Shown here one piece after another: positions 35,894-44,278 of a DNA stretch of 64,000 bases (positions are counted from its first letter, which is position 1; every line of letters starts with the position of its first letter). The DNA is from an uncultured Clostridium sp. (GTDB lineage: Bacteria > Bacillota > Clostridia > Clostridiales > Clostridiaceae), in the NCBI RefSeq assembly GCF_947072515.1, contig NZ_CAMTIG010000006.1, positions 42,445 to 106,444 on the forward strand. Reading direction: 5' to 3'. The position numbers and the translations under genes are program-made. The notes under the pieces are model-generated. The model worked only from the letters and a program-made list of their open reading frames with translations, was not told the DNA's origin and made no database searches.

Positions 35894-36454
35894 TTATTTT
35901 TCCTCCCCACTATTAAAAAATTCATCTATAAGTTTTTCTCCAAGTTTTCTATACATATTACTCATATTTATGGCTGAACAAAGCATTAAAAATTTTTCAT
36001 CTTTTTCATTTCCTATACTTTGAATTTCTTCAACTCTTTTTTGACTTTCAACTTTAAAATTTCCTAAATCAATTTCTGAAACCTTTATAAATTTATTATA
36101 AGTTTCTCTTATCTCAGCTTCATTTGGGTCTGATACCATGTTATCTAATGCTAATTTTATATCATTAATAGATAATGTTCCTTTTAAGTTATAAATTAAA
36201 TTCATTAAAATAATGTGCTCCTTAGAATACTTTTTATTCTTTATAGGCATTAAAAGTTTTCCTTTAGCATAATTATTTATCATTGTCTTAGTTAAAACTT
36301 TTTCTTCTTCATTTCTTCTCATGTCTGCATATTTACTTTCAAACATTTGAATTACTTGATCCATATATAAATCTATTTCTGGAATTTCTTCTAATTCTAT
36401 GTTTCTATCTAAATTTAAATTATCTATCATTTCTATCATTTTTTCTTTATTCAT
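35894..36454 (-). CDS. DUF1836 domain protein
   Basis: 186 residues. The segment IPEIDLYMDQVIQMFESK (about residues 24-41) followed by LTKTMINNYAKGKLLMPIKNKKYSKEH (about 54-80) is the DUF1836 hallmark; the latter resembles a MerR-like DNA-binding helix pair. DUF1836 proteins are small clostridial and bacillar regulators of unknown target. It is the first gene of an operon with the ABC-class ATPase. The C-terminal half is helical with no motif I know. Confidence 0.8.
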   Translation of the reverse strand: MNKEKMIEMIDNLNLDRNIELEEIPEIDLYMDQVIQMFESKYADMRRNEEEKVLTKTMINNYAKGKLLMPIKNKKYSKEHIILMNLIYNLKGTLSINDIKLALDNMVSDPNEAEIRETYNKFIKVSEIDLGNFKVESQKRVEEIQSIGNEKDEKFLMLCSAINMSNMYRKLGEKLIDEFFNSGEEK

Positions 36455-36589
36455 TTAATTCTCCTTATCTAGTTTTTAAAACTATGTAACATTATGTGTA
36501 TATTTATAATAATAATAGTATTATAGAGATATTTCAATATATTAACAGAAAAATACAGTTTATTTCTTAAATTTGAGGGAATATTAACT

Positions 36590-36651
36590 TTGACCAACAT
36601 TACTACTTATACATATAATAAGATTATAAGATGTAGTTTACAAAACTACAT
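36590..36651 (+). promoter_or_regulatory. hemolysin III promoter with 5'-leader dyad
   Basis: TTGACC, 18 nt, TATAAT (36590-36619), then a perfect inverted repeat ATGTAGTTT-ACA-AAACTACAT (36631-36651) just after the expected start and 20 nt before the ATG. It may be an operator or an RNA hairpin near the ribosome site. Confidence 0.5.
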
Positions 36652-36671
36652 GTCGTGATAGGAGGGCTATT

Positions 36672-37319
36672 ATGGAGAAGTATTTAAGAGAGCCTGTAAA
36701 TGGCTTAACACATTTTACAGGTGCAATTTTATCATTTATTGGGTTAATCGCCTTATTAATTAAGGCATTTTTAGAGCATGGTTCTGGAGTTGAATTCTTT
36801 TCAGTCTTTTTCTTTGGAATAAGCATGATTCTTTTATACAGTGCGTCTGCAACATATCATTCAGTTATTTCAACTGAAAATGTTATTTATAAATTAAAAA
36901 AATTTGATCACTCTATGATTTTTGTATTAATTACAGGATCATATGCTCCATTTTGCCTAATAGCACTTAGAAATAAAGTTGGCTATACACTTTTTGCAGT
37001 AGTTTTTACTGCTGGATTACTAGGTATAATTTTTAAATTATTCTGGGTTACTTGCCCTAAATGGGTTTCAAGTATCATGTATATAGCCATAGGATGGTTT
37101 GCTGTTTTTGCAATTTATCCACTTTCACGAGTTCTGCATCCAGGTGCTTTATTTTTATTAATATTAGGCGGAGTTTTATATACAATAGGCGGCGTAATTT
37201 ACGCTTTGAAAAAAGATAAATTGAAAATAGGGATTTTTGGCAATCATGAAATCTTCCACGTTTTCATAATGCTTGGAAGCCTTGCTCATTTTTTAGCCGT
37301 CTTTGTATATATTTTATAA
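36672..37319 (+). CDS. hemolysin III / PAQR-family membrane protein (YqfA-like)
   Basis: 215 residues with seven hydrophobic segments. Conserved metal-site motifs are present: HFTGA (about residue 14), SATYHS (about 61), DHSMIFVLITGSYAPF (about 81) and HEIFHVFIMLGSLAHF near the end, the Ser-His-Asp-His set of PAQR/alkaline-ceramidase-like proteins. Bacterial members are called hemolysin III but their role in the membrane is unclear. AGGAGG precedes the ATG. Monocistronic. Confidence 0.92.
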   Translation: MEKYLREPVNGLTHFTGAILSFIGLIALLIKAFLEHGSGVEFFSVFFFGISMILLYSASATYHSVISTENVIYKLKKFDHSMIFVLITGSYAPFCLIALRNKVGYTLFAVVFTAGLLGIIFKLFWVTCPKWVSSIMYIAIGWFAVFAIYPLSRVLHPGALFLLILGGVLYTIGGVIYALKKDKLKIGIFGNHEIFHVFIMLGSLAHFLAVFVYIL

Positions 37320-37346
37320 TCGCTAACTCACAAATTCTATTATAAA

Positions 37347-37382
37347 AAGCTCCTAGAAATTTTTTTAGATTTCTAGGAGCTT
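37347..37382. terminator. terminator between hemolysin III and ybaK
   Basis: 14-bp perfect stem (37347-37360 with 37369-37382), 8-nt loop with A run to the left and T run to the right; serves both convergent genes. Confidence 0.9.
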
Positions 37383-37387
37383 CTTTT

Positions 37388-37858
37388 TTATTTTGTTATA
37401 TCTTCAAAATTAACTCTAATAGCTTTTTCTAGTTCCTTTGGATTCATTTCTATTTGAAGTCCAATCTTTCCTCCACTAAAAACTATTTTCTCTAATTCTA
37501 TAGCCTCTTTTTGAAAAAATGTTTTATATTCTTTTTTCATTCCTATAGGTGAGCATCCACCTCTAATATATCCTGTAAGTTTATTTATATCTTTTACATG
37601 TATCATCTCTATCTTTTTTTCACCAGCTACTTTTGCAGCCTTTTTTAAATCCAATTCATCTAAAACAGGTATTACAAAAACATAAAGCGATTTTGATGCT
37701 CCTATAGTGACTAAAGTTTTATAAACAGTTATAGGGTCTTGCCCTGTCTTTTCAGCAACCGCTGCTCCATCTATGTGTCCATCACTTGCATCATATTCTA
37801 AAGCTTTATATTCAATTTTATTTTTATCTAATATTCTCATAGCATTAGTCTTTTGCAT
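37388..37858 (-). CDS. ybaK: Cys-tRNA(Pro)/Cys-tRNA(Cys) deacylase, YbaK/EbsC family
   Basis: 156 residues from ATG 37858, placed nine bases after GGGAG; an earlier in-frame ATG at 37867 overlaps that site. Motifs: KTNAMRILDKNKIEY at the start, VYKTLVTIGASKSLYVFVIPV (about residues 45-65, with the key Lys) and GYIRGGCSPIGMKKEY (about 95-110). YbaK removes Cys from tRNA(Pro) after mischarging by prolyl-tRNA synthetase. Monocistronic. Confidence 0.92.
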   Translation of the reverse strand: MQKTNAMRILDKNKIEYKALEYDASDGHIDGAAVAEKTGQDPITVYKTLVTIGASKSLYVFVIPVLDELDLKKAAKVAGEKKIEMIHVKDINKLTGYIRGGCSPIGMKKEYKTFFQKEAIELEKIVFSGGKIGLQIEMNPKELEKAIRVNFEDITK

Positions 37859-37938
37859 AAAAATCATCTCCCATATGTATTATATTATTTTCTAAATACA
37901 TTTAAAATATTTTTACTTTAATATTTTAAATATAATAA

Positions 37939-37970
37939 AATGACTAAAAGATTTTAATCTTCTAGTCATT
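37939..37970 (-). terminator. CPBP gene terminator
   Basis: 15-bp stem with one G-U (37939-37953 with 37956-37970) and an A/T-rich tail on the minus strand; 6 nt past the stop at 37977. Confidence 0.75.
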
Positions 37971-37976
37971 CATATT

Positions 37977-38882
37977 TTATATATTTCTTTTTTTAAACCC
38001 TATAACTTGTATAGTTATTCCTATTACTAAAACAGCTGTAACTAAAATACCGCCTTCCGGACCAAAGTTCCCACCATTTATAAGGTTATTTTCTATATAT
38101 GTTGTGTTTATAATTGATGAATTATAAACTATTCCACCACTTACAAGTGTTCCAAATATATTTTGTTGTGCAAAATTCCATGCACTATGAAGTGCACATA
38201 TTCCCCAAAGACTTTCACTTTTCATAGCATAAAAAGCTGCAAAAAATCCAAACAAGGCTAAATTGATTAATGATAGAACTGTTACTCCACTATTAGCTAA
38301 ATGTAAAGCACTAAAGAAAAGCGAACTAACAATAATCCCAAATTTAGGACCAACTTTAACTCCAAGAACAGGTAACATATATCCTCTAAGCATAATTTCT
38401 TCTGATGCTCCTTGTATAATCCATGCTACTGTCATTAATATAAATGGAATTAAAAAGCTTCCTCTCATTATAGAATCTAATTTCACTTCAAAAGTTGCAT
38501 TGCCAAATAGAGCTATTCCAACCCATACGATTCCTATCATTGCAATCCCAAGTCCAAATCCTTCTAAGTAATCTATAAAAGATTTTTTATTAAAAGAAAA
38601 TCCCATAGTCCCTATTTTTCTTTTTTCTTTAAACTTAACTATTAAAAAACAAATTATTATGGACATTCCTGTACTTAAGATAAGTATAATTTGATGCAAA
38701 TATGTTTCTATAATTTTTATGTCTTTAATAAAGCTAAATATAAGGCTTGCAATAATATTGATTGGAATTGCTCCTAAAATCATTATTATTATTGGTGATA
38801 GTATAGTAAACACTACACTTGATAGTTTAAGACCTTTTATGTCTTGAAAAATTTTAGAATTTAAATTAAATATTTTTTCCAT
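37977..38882 (-). CDS. CPBP-family intramembrane metalloprotease
   Basis: 301 residues, about eight hydrophobic segments. The three CPBP (Abi) motifs are visible: EEIMLRGYMLP (about residue 163, Glu-Glu-x-x-x-Arg), FFSALHLAN (about 190, His) and LHSAWNFAQ (about 232, His/Asn). Such proteases mature peptides, confer bacteriocin self-immunity or act in CAAX-type processing. The substrate is unknown. AAGGAGAC lies upstream of ATG 38882. Its 200-nt leader contains its own promoter, a 21-codon ORF and two tandem terminators, so expression is probably controlled by attenuation. Confidence 0.88.
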   Translation of the reverse strand: MEKIFNLNSKIFQDIKGLKLSSVVFTILSPIIIMILGAIPINIIASLIFSFIKDIKIIETYLHQIILILSTGMSIIICFLIVKFKEKRKIGTMGFSFNKKSFIDYLEGFGLGIAMIGIVWVGIALFGNATFEVKLDSIMRGSFLIPFILMTVAWIIQGASEEIMLRGYMLPVLGVKVGPKFGIIVSSLFFSALHLANSGVTVLSLINLALFGFFAAFYAMKSESLWGICALHSAWNFAQQNIFGTLVSGGIVYNSSIINTTYIENNLINGGNFGPEGGILVTAVLVIGITIQVIGFKKRNI

Positions 38883-38930
38883 TAAGTCTCCTTAAAAAAT
38901 TTGTTTCACTTAAGTTATATTCAATAAAAT

Positions 38931-38962
38931 AAAAAAAAGACCAAGTATCTCTACTTAATCTT
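38931..38962 (-). terminator. second leader terminator of the CPBP gene
   Basis: 11-bp stem (38937-38947 with 38952-38962) that pairs completely only on the minus strand using G-U pairs, TCTC-type loop, followed by eight U (38931-38938). It lies 49 nt before the CPBP start codon. Confidence 0.75.
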
Positions 38963-38965
38963 TTT

Positions 38966-38995
38966 AATAAAAATACCACATAGCTACCTATGTGG
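38966..38995 (-). terminator. first leader terminator of the CPBP gene
   Basis: 8-bp GC-containing stem (38976-38983 with 38988-38995), 4-nt loop, then UAUUUUUA. The 5' arm overlaps the last codons and stop of the 21-codon leader ORF. Confidence 0.65.
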
Positions 38996-39053
38996 GACTC
39001 TCTATATCGTCAAATTTTTCTATACAAAAACCTTTGGTTAATGTAGTGAACAT
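38988..39053 (-). CDS. 21-codon leader ORF upstream of the CPBP protease
   Basis: ATG 39053, 21 codons (MFTTLTKGFCIEKFDDIESPT) and TAG at 38988-38990. The start lies about 24 nt after the predicted transcription start; the ribosome site is weak (AAAGAG two bases before, GG-rich sequence further up). The stop codon sits in the 5' arm of the first leader terminator, so a ribosome finishing this peptide would cover the stem. That geometry is typical of ribosome-mediated attenuation. Translation itself is not proven. Confidence 0.35.
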   Translation of the reverse strand: MFTTLTKGFCIEKFDDIESPT

Positions 39054-39083
39054 GACTCTTTATTCCAACCTTAATATACATTA

Positions 39084-39113
39084 ATTTTACCATTTTTCAA
39101 AATAGCTTGTCAA
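39084..39113 (-). promoter_or_regulatory. CPBP leader promoter
   Basis: Minus-strand TTGACA, 18 nt, TAAAAT; expected start near 39077, giving a leader of about 195 nt before the protease ATG. Confidence 0.65.
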
Positions 39114-39169
39114 CATAATTAAACCTTTATTACCATTTATATCTGTACTTTCTAGACATAATAAATATA

Positions 39170-39197
39170 TTCATTTTTAGAGCTTATATGTTATAAT
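39170..39197 (+). promoter_or_regulatory. probable ABC-F gene promoter
   Basis: TTCATT, 16 nt, TATAAT on the plus strand, 40 nt before the TTG start of the ABC-F gene. The -35 is poor. Confidence 0.35.
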
Positions 39198-39236
39198 AAT
39201 CAAATAATATAAATTTATGAAATGAGGTAGAAATAA

Positions 39237-40826
39237 TTGATAACTGTATCAAACGTAAGCTTAAGATTTGGTGGACGTAAGTTATTTGAAGATGTTAACT
39301 TAAAGTTCACTCCAGGAAACTGTTACGGAGTAATCGGAGCAAATGGAGCTGGAAAAAGTACATTCCTAAAAATACTTGCAGGAGAGATCGAACCAAACAC
39401 TGGTGACGTATCATTAGCTCCTAACGTAAGAATGTCCGTGTTATCACAGGATCACTATATATTTGATGAATATCAAGTTCTTGAGACTGTTATAATGGGT
39501 AATGAAAGATTATACCAAATAATGAAAGAAAAAGATGAAATATATGCTAGAGATCCTTTCACAGATGAAGATGGAATTAAAGCATCTGAACTTGAAGGTG
39601 AATTTGCTGATCTTAATGGATGGGAAGCTGAATCTGAAGCATCATCTTTATTACAAGGTTTAGGAGTTGGAACTGATTACCACTACAAACTTATGTCAGA
39701 ATTAACAGGAGCTGAAAAAGTTAAAGTTCTTTTAGCACAAGCTTTATTTGGTAACCCTGGAGTTCTAATCCTAGATGAGCCTACAAACCATTTAGATATA
39801 AAATCAATCAACTGGCTTGAAGAGTTCTTAATAAACTTTGAAGGAACAGTTATCGTTGTATCCCACGATAGATATTTCTTAAATAAAGTTTGTACTCAAA
39901 TGGCAGACGTTGATTTCGGTAAAATTAAAATATATGTTGGAAACTATGATTTCTGGTATGAATCAAGTCAATTAGCTCTTAACATGGCTAAAGACCAAAA
40001 TAAGAAAAAAGAAGAAAAAGTGAAAGAATTACAAGACTTTATCGCTAGATTTAGTGCTAATGCTTCAAAATCTAAACAAGCAACTTCGCGTAAAAAGCTT
40101 TTAGATAAAATAACATTAGATGATATTCAACCTTCAACTAGAAGATATCCTTTCGTTGGCTTCAAACCTGAAAGAGAAGTTGGAAATGATATTTTAGAAG
40201 TAAGTGGATTAACTAAAACTATTGATGGTGTTAAAGTTTTAGATAATGTTAGCTTCAGAATTAATAAGGAAGATAAAATAGCTATAATCGGAAGTAATGA
40301 AATAGCTATCACAACTCTTTTCAAATTATTAAATAATGAATTAGAACCTGATGCTGGTTCTTTCAAATGGGGAGTAACTATTTCAACTTCTTACTTCCCT
40401 AAAGATAACTCAGATTTCTTCAATGATTGTAACCTTTCACTTGTTGATTGGCTTAGACAATACTCTGAAGAAAAAGCTGAAAGTTATATAAGAGGATTCT
40501 TAGGAAGAATGTTATTCTCAGGAGAAGAAGCTTTAAAAGAAGCTTCAGTATTATCAGGGGGAGAAAAGGTTAGATGTATGCTTTCAAGAATGATGCTTTC
40601 TAATGCTAATGTTCTTATGCTAGATCAACCTACAAACCATTTAGACCTTGAATCAATTACAGCTGTAAATAACGGTTTAAAAGAGTATAACAGCGTTTTA
40701 TTATTTGCATCTCATGACCATGAGTTCATTCAAACTATCGCAAACAGAATTATCGATATTAAAGAAGATGGTTCAATAGTTGATAGATCTATGTCTTATG
40801 ACGAATATTTAGATTCAAATCTTTAA
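39237..40826 (+). CDS. ABC-F family ATPase (YkpA/YbiT-like)
   Basis: 529 residues, two ABC domains and no membrane segments, so a soluble ribosome-associated ABC-F protein. Domain 1 has intact Walker A GANGAGKST (about residue 35) and Walker B LILDEPTNHLD (about 180), but its signature is LTGAEK. Domain 2 has signature LSGGEK (about 440), but its Walker A reads GSNEIAITT without the Lys, and its Walker B is LMLDQPTNHLD with Gln for the catalytic Glu. One composite ATP site (Walker 1 plus signature 2) is therefore complete and the other degenerate. TTG start after GAGG. Function: probably translation-factor-like; antibiotic resistance is not implied for this clade. Confidence 0.9.
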   Translation: MITVSNVSLRFGGRKLFEDVNLKFTPGNCYGVIGANGAGKSTFLKILAGEIEPNTGDVSLAPNVRMSVLSQDHYIFDEYQVLETVIMGNERLYQIMKEKDEIYARDPFTDEDGIKASELEGEFADLNGWEAESEASSLLQGLGVGTDYHYKLMSELTGAEKVKVLLAQALFGNPGVLILDEPTNHLDIKSINWLEEFLINFEGTVIVVSHDRYFLNKVCTQMADVDFGKIKIYVGNYDFWYESSQLALNMAKDQNKKKEEKVKELQDFIARFSANASKSKQATSRKKLLDKITLDDIQPSTRRYPFVGFKPEREVGNDILEVSGLTKTIDGVKVLDNVSFRINKEDKIAIIGSNEIAITTLFKLLNNELEPDAGSFKWGVTISTSYFPKDNSDFFNDCNLSLVDWLRQYSEEKAESYIRGFLGRMLFSGEEALKEASVLSGGEKVRCMLSRMMLSNANVLMLDQPTNHLDLESITAVNNGLKEYNSVLLFASHDHEFIQTIANRIIDIKEDGSIVDRSMSYDEYLDSNL

Positions 40827-40857
40827 AAAAAAGAGACTGTTTTACAGTCTCTTTTTT
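40827..40857. terminator. terminator between the ABC-F gene and the two-component operon
   Basis: 14-bp perfect stem (40827-40840 with 40844-40857) with a short loop, flanked by A and T runs; bidirectional, ends both convergent units. Confidence 0.9.
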
Positions 40858-40869
40858 ATTTTAATCTCT

Positions 40870-41529
40870 TTATTCTTCAATAATATATCCTACACCCTTC
40901 ACAGTTTTTATTAAATCAGTCTTTAATTTTTTTCTTAAATTTTTTATTTGAGCATCTACAACTCTATCACTTCCAAAATAATCATATCCCCAAACTTTAT
41001 CTAATATTTTTTCTCTTGACATTATTATACCTTTATTTTGAATCAATATATTTAATATATCAAACTCCTTTTTTAATACCTCTAAATCCGCCTCCTCATA
41101 TTTAACAGTTAAATTTTTCTTATTCATTCTATATCCTTTAATTTCTATTTCATCATCATTTAATTTATTAGCTCTTCTAAGTATTGCTTCTACTCTTACT
41201 AAAAGTTTATTCGGAGAAAATGGTTTTCTTATATAATCATCTGTTCCTTTCTCAAATGCCTTTATTTCAGTATTTTCACTATCTAATGCAGTTACTATAA
41301 GTACAGAATTATTTGTTATTTCACGAACTTCCTTTAATATCTCAATTCCATTTCCCTTTGGAACCATAATATCTAAAATATATAAATCATATTCCTGTTT
41401 ACATATTGCATTTCTTGCTTCTTCTGCATCAAATGTACTCTTAACTTCATACCCTCTATTTAAAAGATAACTTCCTACTATTTCATTTAAATTTTTATCA
41501 TCTTCTAATAATAATATTTTTATTCCCAT
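40870..41529 (-). CDS. OmpR/PhoB-family response regulator
   Basis: 219 residues. Receiver domain 1-120 with acidic pocket LLEDD (about 7-11), phospho-acceptor Asp in YILDIMVPKGNG (about 54) and Lys in YIRKPFSP. Winged-helix DNA-binding domain about 128-217 (REKILDKVWGYDYFGSDRVVDAQIKNLRKKL). It overlaps the end of the sensor kinase gene by 10 nt and is last in an operon with an ABC transporter, so it probably controls that transporter. Candidate 11-bp-spaced repeats upstream of the operon are at 45932-45948. Confidence 0.95.
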   Translation of the reverse strand: MGIKILLLEDDKNLNEIVGSYLLNRGYEVKSTFDAEEARNAICKQEYDLYILDIMVPKGNGIEILKEVREITNNSVLIVTALDSENTEIKAFEKGTDDYIRKPFSPNKLLVRVEAILRRANKLNDDEIEIKGYRMNKKNLTVKYEEADLEVLKKEFDILNILIQNKGIIMSREKILDKVWGYDYFGSDRVVDAQIKNLRKKLKTDLIKTVKGVGYIIEE

Positions 41530-42863
41530 TTATCTTCTCCTTGTAAATTCATTTTAAAAACAACACCCTCTTTATAATTTTCAAGTTTAAAACTAATATT
41601 TAAAGCTATCAAACATTCTTTAACTATATATAATCCTATTCCTCTTCCATCTGCAATTTCTCTATTACTTCCTCTATAAAGTGGCTTAAATACAAAATTC
41701 AAATCCTCCTTTGTCAGTTTATCGCACTCATTATAAACACTAATTATATACCCTGTAGATTTTACTAAAATCCCCGTACCTTCTTTTGCATACTTTATAG
41801 CATTCTCTATTATATTAACTATACTTCTTTTAAATAAAATCTCATCTGTAAATATAGTTATTCTAATATCCATTTTATTTATAAATACTATTCTTTTTGT
41901 TAAACTTAAAATACGAAGCTCGTCCCATATTTCTTCTATTAGTATCCTTACTATTACTTCTTTTTTTCCTGTTGGAACTGAATCCAACTTTGTTATATCT
42001 AACATTTCATTAGCTATATTTCCAAGCTTTGATGATAACTTTCTACACTCTCTTATATATTTTTCTCTATCCGTATACGGTGGAACATTGTCAAGCATTC
42101 CTTCTAAAATCCCATTTAACCCGCCTATAGGAGTCTTTATTTCATGTGATAGACTTAACATTAACTGCTTTTTATACAATCTTTCCCGTTCTAACTCTTG
42201 TATATCATTAGAAAAATTTTGTGTGAATTCATTTAAAGTTTCAGTTAACTCATCAAATTCATCTGGCATCATATCCTTTGCAATCTTTATTACTGAATTT
42301 CTCTTTATCATCTCTTTCGATAAAGAATTTATAGTTGTTACTCTTTTAGTAATAAATTTTCCTATAATTAATGCAAAGAGTATATTAAATAAAACTATAA
42401 CAGTTGCTATGATTTTAAATGTCGTATTAAACATTATTTCCTTAAAAATAATATCTGGTTCTACTAATGTAATTTTTATTAAAGCATTATTTAATTTTAA
42501 CTTAAAATACAAATCAACTTCTTTTTCATTATCAGATTTATGCACATCTTGCCTTAAAATCACTCCTCCCTTACTACTTTTACCATTTATTTTTTCTATT
42601 TCTTTTTCATCTACAATATTAATACCCTTTATTAATTTATTTTCTTTTTTTAGCTCTATTAATTTCTTTGATACGCTCTCATAGTCATCGTTAATCTCAG
42701 CTCTATTCAACTCTATAGATACTTTTGTAATAACATCTTGTATCCTTTCTTCCCAGTATGTATTTATAATTATCCCCTCAAGCAAGGTTCTAGATATCAA
42801 CAAAAATATAATAGATAAAACTATTGCAACTACTAGTATTCTACTTCTTATACCAAACTTCAT
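41520..42863 (-). CDS. sensor histidine kinase
   Basis: 447 residues. Two membrane segments (about 10-30 and 147-167) flank an extracytoplasmic sensor region of about 115 residues, unlike the BceS kinases that lack one. A HAMP-like linker follows, then the H-box LSHEIKTPIGGLNGIL with phospho-His near residue 242, N-box VNIIENAIKYA and G-box GRGIGLYIVKECL. It is cotranscribed with its response regulator and with two ABC ATPases and a permease, so it likely senses a compound that the transporter handles. Confidence 0.93.
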   Translation of the reverse strand: MKFGIRSRILVVAIVLSIIFLLISRTLLEGIIINTYWEERIQDVITKVSIELNRAEINDDYESVSKKLIELKKENKLIKGINIVDEKEIEKINGKSSKGGVILRQDVHKSDNEKEVDLYFKLKLNNALIKITLVEPDIIFKEIMFNTTFKIIATVIVLFNILFALIIGKFITKRVTTINSLSKEMIKRNSVIKIAKDMMPDEFDELTETLNEFTQNFSNDIQELERERLYKKQLMLSLSHEIKTPIGGLNGILEGMLDNVPPYTDREKYIRECRKLSSKLGNIANEMLDITKLDSVPTGKKEVIVRILIEEIWDELRILSLTKRIVFINKMDIRITIFTDEILFKRSIVNIIENAIKYAKEGTGILVKSTGYIISVYNECDKLTKEDLNFVFKPLYRGSNREIADGRGIGLYIVKECLIALNISFKLENYKEGVVFKMNLQGEDKWE

Positions 42864-42932
42864 AATCCCCTCATCTAATTAATAAGAAGTTATATTAAAT
42901 ATACCTCTTAATATAACTTCCCTATTATTAAT

Positions 42933-43691
42933 TTACTTCAAAATTTCCTCAAACTCTCTAGCTGTCTCTGAAATAATTTTTTTATAAAATTCTATTTGCT
43001 CTTCACCTTCACTATATTCTCTAAATATCTCTTTTTTTATCCTTCTATTATTTATTAATATTATTTTATCTGCATAACTTGCCATAAATTGATTGTGTGT
43101 CACTAAAATCACTGCAATTCCATCTTCTATATTTATTTTTTTAATCAATTTCATAACTTCTATTGCTTTTTTTACATCTAATGAGTCTGTTGGTTCATCT
43201 GCTATTATTATTTTAGGATTATTACTTAATGCTCTTGCTATTGCAATCCTTTGTTTTTGCCCTTCTGAGCATTCAACAGGATATTTATTTAACAACTCCT
43301 CTATATCCATTTTTTCACTAATTTCTTCTACTTTTTCATTAATTTTTTTTCTATTTACTCCTAATAAAATTAATGGGGCTATAATATTATCTCTATTAGT
43401 TAAAGTATCTATTAAATTATAATTTTGAAATATAAAACCTATATTTTCTCTTCTGAATTTACTAAGTTCCTCATTAGACATCTCTCTAGAATTTTTTCCT
43501 TTTACAAAAATATCCCCTTTATCTTGATGTTCTAATGTAGAAAGAATGCTTAGTAATGTACTTTTTCCTGATCCTGATGAACCCATTATGCCCAAAAGTT
43601 CTCCCTCTTTTATCTCTATGTTAATTCCACTTAAAACATTAACCTCTCCATAACTTTTAGATATATTATCTGCTTTTATAATAGTTTTCAT
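42933..43691 (-). CDS. ABC transporter ATPase, second of the operon
   Basis: 252 residues, SalX/BceA-like. Walker [13 protein letters not shown] (about residue 34), Walker B KIIIADEPTDSLD (about 156), H-loop VTHNQ. The signature reads CSEGQKQR instead of LSGGQ, so its ATPase may be weak. It lies downstream of the split ATPase gene and 69 nt upstream of the kinase. The two ATPases are similar in sequence and probably arose by duplication, perhaps forming a heterodimer on the single permease. Confidence 0.9.
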   Translation of the reverse strand: MKTIIKADNISKSYGEVNVLSGINIEIKEGELLGIMGSSGSGKSTLLSILSTLEHQDKGDIFVKGKNSREMSNEELSKFRRENIGFIFQNYNLIDTLTNRDNIIAPLILLGVNRKKINEKVEEISEKMDIEELLNKYPVECSEGQKQRIAIARALSNNPKIIIADEPTDSLDVKKAIEVMKLIKKINIEDGIAVILVTHNQFMASYADKIILINNRRIKKEIFREYSEGEEQIEFYKKIISETAREFEEILK

Positions 43692-43723
43692 AAATCCCCC
43701 TCATATAACTATTCCATTTATAT

Positions 43724-44278
43724 CTAACTTTCTTTCAATAAACTCTCCATTCTACTATAGTTACCCTTCAATATTTCATTATAAAAATCAAATTGCCTTA
43801 AACACTTATTTTCCATTACTTTTTTAACTTCGCCATTCTCTAATACACATATTCTATTGCAAAAACTTGCCATTACCTCACTATGTGTTACTAATATTAT
43901 CGTTATCTCTTTCTCTTTATTTAATTTTTTTAATATTTGCAATACTTCTAACCCGATTTTCATATCCAATGCATCTGTTGGTTCATCTGCAAATATTATT
44001 TTAGGATTATTACTCAAAGCTCTTGCTATTGCAATTCTTTGTTTTTGACCTCCTGAGCATTGTTCTGGATACTTCTCTAAAATATCTTCAACATCTAATG
44101 TTTTACTTAAATTTTCAATTCTTTTTTCAGACTCTTCTTCTGATACATTATTTAATATTAACGGCAACATTATATTTTCTCTATTTGTAAATTCTTCTAA
44201 TAAATTATAGGTTTGAAATATAAATCCTACGTTATTTTTTCTAAATTCACTCAAATTAATATTATGCATTTTTTTCAT
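43724..44278 (-). CDS. ABC ATPase, C-terminal part of a frame-split gene
   Basis: 184 codons in the -1 frame relative to the N-terminal part (44275-44508). It begins [22 protein letters not shown], carries signature CSGGQKQR (about residue 81), Walker [14 protein letters not shown] and H-loop VTHSE, but no Walker A. Joined to the upstream part it makes about 261 residues, close to the 252 of its paralogue. The ATG lies in an ATGA overlap with the upstream stop, so it could also be reinitiated as a separate polypeptide. See the slippery heptamer at 44281-44287. Confidence 0.75.
   Translation of the reverse strand: MKKMHNINLSEFRKNNVGFIFQTYNLLEEFTNRENIMLPLILNNVSEEESEKRIENLSKTLDVEDILEKYPEQCSGGQKQRIAIARALSNNPKIIFADEPTDALDMKIGLEVLQILKKLNKEKEITIILVTHSEVMASFCNRICVLENGEVKKVMENKCLRQFDFYNEILKGNYSRMESLLKES

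Noticed and set aside
42088..42684. 198-codon plus-strand ORF inside the histidine kinase
   Set aside because: Shadow of the kinase gene in an AT-rich frame; low-complexity Ser/Phe/Ile composition and no start signal.
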